A stretch of DNA of 44,661 nt from an uncultured Pelagibacteraceae bacterium. GTDB lineage: Bacteria > Pseudomonadota > Alphaproteobacteria > Pelagibacterales > Pelagibacteraceae. The position numbers and the translations under genes were made by a program. The notes below the pieces were generated by a model that was not told the DNA's origin, searched no databases, and saw only the letters and a list, made by a program, of their open reading frames with translations. The stretch covers positions 1-44,661 of the forward strand of contig CACKOU010000010.1 in NCBI GenBank assembly GCA_902601895.1. Direction: 5' to 3'. This document shows, piece after piece, positions 43,602 to 44,661 of the stretch; positions within the stretch are counted from its first letter, which is position 1, and every line of letters begins with the position of its first letter.

Positions 43602-43804
43602 TTTATTTGATCTTCACAAAATTTTTTAACTTCATCGGCTGAGAGTCTTTCACTTTCAGGTTTTTTCGAATCTAATTCAGCTTTTCCAATAATACACGCT
43701 TTAATAGTTTTACTTTTATTAAAGCCTGAATAATACTGAGTTGATATATACAATGCTATAACTCCAAGTATTATGATTATTGAAACTTTTAAATTATTAC
43801 TCAT
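43598..43804 (-). CDS. Small single-pass protein with two cysteines
   Basis: 68 residues: an N-terminal helix or uncleaved signal (KVSIIIILGVIALYISTQYY), a basic stretch, then a small outside domain with IKACIIGKAELD and EVKKFCEDQIK, where the two cysteines could pair. It is translationally coupled to the aminotransferase gene (ATGA) and lies eight bases from the upstream glycosyltransferase-like gene. Function unknown; likely periplasmic and membrane-anchored. Confidence 0.6.
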   Translation of the reverse strand: MSNNLKVSIIIILGVIALYISTQYYSGFNKSKTIKACIIGKAELDSKKPESERLSADEVKKFCEDQIK

Positions 43805-43812
43805 CGGTAAAT

Positions 43813-44649
43813 TTATTTTGATAATATTTTTTTTATAAACTTTTTAAAATCATTATTTAAATTAATTGATATTTTTTTTTGAAGACTAAGAGCATTTAAA
43901 TATAATTTTTCATCTTTTAATAACTTTTCTATCCCCTTGATCATTTCATCATCAGTCTCAAAAACACTTATACCCAACAATTTATCAAATTCTCTAAAGT
44001 CTTTAGTATCACCTTTATGACCAGCATATAAAATATTATATGAACAACAATGAGCAAATTTAAAATAATTAAATAAATTTTGATCATCTACATTTAAATG
44101 GAGATATATTTTCGATATTTTTATTGCTTCATAGAGGTTTTTTGAAAAAATTTTAAAACCAGATACTAATTTAATATTCTTATCCATAATTTTTTTTAAG
44201 TTTTTTTTTCTATAATCTGATGTGCTACCAACGAATAAAACATCAAATTTTTTCAATGTATCTGTTTCATTATTATCTTTAGGATAAACTAAAAATGGAG
44301 GAATTTTAAATATTTCATAATTTTTTAAATATGGAATGTTGTAGGAAGTATAATCAAATATCATTCTTGAATTTAACAATTTTAAATATTTAGGATTATT
44401 TTCTCTAAATTTTTTTTTGTAGATTGGTTCTAAATTTACAATAATATCACTTTCAGTTGTATTATTAATCCAGTAATCAGGATTGGCATGAGACCCAAAA
44501 ATAATTTGTCTTTGATTATTATTATTAATTACTCTGGTACCAACTAAACCACTATTATTTTTAATTACCTCTGAAAATTTATTTGCTAGAGGTTCAAAAA
44601 TTTGATTGAAAATATTATTCTTATCAATTTGTAAAATAAATTCAGTCAT
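43813..44649 (-). CDS. Glycosyltransferase-like protein
   Basis: A 278-residue protein of the GT-B/CgeB-like sort. Features are IIFGSHANPDYW and DIIVNLEPIYKKKF near the N-terminus, FDVLFVGSTSDYRKKNLKK in the middle, and a C-terminal donor-site region with CCSYNILYAGHKGDTKDF and YLNALSLQKKISINLN. The middle motif (GS-x4-R) marks the second Rossmann domain. It is shorter than typical GT-B enzymes (350 residues or more). Substrate unknown. The 12 bases to the window edge hold nothing. Confidence 0.55.
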   Translation of the reverse strand: MTEFILQIDKNNIFNQIFEPLANKFSEVIKNNSGLVGTRVINNNNQRQIIFGSHANPDYWINNTTESDIIVNLEPIYKKKFRENNPKYLKLLNSRMIFDYTSYNIPYLKNYEIFKIPPFLVYPKDNNETDTLKKFDVLFVGSTSDYRKKNLKKIMDKNIKLVSGFKIFSKNLYEAIKISKIYLHLNVDDQNLFNYFKFAHCCSYNILYAGHKGDTKDFREFDKLLGISVFETDDEMIKGIEKLLKDEKLYLNALSLQKKISINLNNDFKKFIKKILSK

Positions 44650-44661
44650 AAAATTTATTCA

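Overview
The window looks like a chromosome segment of a SAR11-type marine alphaproteobacterium (Pelagibacter-like). This is inferred from the very AT-rich sequence, lysine- and isoleucine-rich proteins, almost no intergenic space, and the gene mix: solute-binding-protein transporters (one ugp ABC system, two TRAP systems), many FAD/NAD oxidoreductases, a photolyase, and small secreted or membrane proteins. No rRNA, intact tRNA, insertion sequence, phage gene or CRISPR array was seen.

Layout. (1) 1-4903, minus strand: glycerol-3-phosphate ABC importer ugpB-ugpA-ugpE-ugpE'-ugpC with two tandem UgpE permeases; ugpC runs off the left edge. A short GlpD is divergent at 5044, followed by a family 5-type uracil-DNA glycosylase. 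(2) 6867-8159: YbgC-like thioesterase, a DUF3047 secreted protein and a 43-residue membrane peptide. (3) 8156-13733, minus strand: a TRAP transporter (dctP-Q-M) in line with an NCS1 permease and a zinc alcohol dehydrogenase. Divergent from it (13869-17562, plus) run a GMC oxidoreductase, a TerC-like protein, an SDR and a methyltransferase. (4) 17559-19023, minus: glycosyltransferase 2 and a MycE-like methyltransferase. (5) 19082-21819, plus: M23 peptidase, a hydratase-like protein and a creatinase/ectoine-hydrolase-like M24 protein. (6) 21991-25171, minus: unknown secreted protein, type IV pilin-like protein, renalase-like oxidoreductase and serine/alanine-glyoxylate aminotransferase. Divergent over 45 bases are an enolase-superfamily dehydratase and a large FAD/Fe-S dehydrogenase. 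(7) 29289-34078, minus: a second TRAP transporter in one operon with an enoyl-CoA-hydratase-like protein and a family III CoA-transferase. (8) 34167-44649: a hypothetical-rich part with a Cys-rich secreted protein, an FG-GAP/ASPIC protein, a DUF4174-like protein, an 863-residue three-module protein, a photolyase, an aminotransferase, a glycosyltransferase-like protein and several proteins under 70 residues.

How the parts work together. ugp plus glpD is a coherent route from external glycerol-3-phosphate (or its diesters) to dihydroxyacetone phosphate. Each TRAP operon carries its own enzymes: alcohol or polyol oxidation for the first, CoA activation followed by crotonase chemistry for the second. 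All three binding-protein genes are followed by a strong hairpin before the membrane subunits, a usual way to make more binding protein than permease.

The two places most worth a closer look are the three-module protein at 37602-40193 (cyclic-nucleotide-binding-like region, PlsC-type acyltransferase, SGNH hydrolase) and the only gene-free stretch over 300 bases, 42105-42452. That stretch is packed with hairpins, has an anti-Shine-Dalgarno-perfect site in front of a nine-codon ORF, and ends in a two-way terminator.
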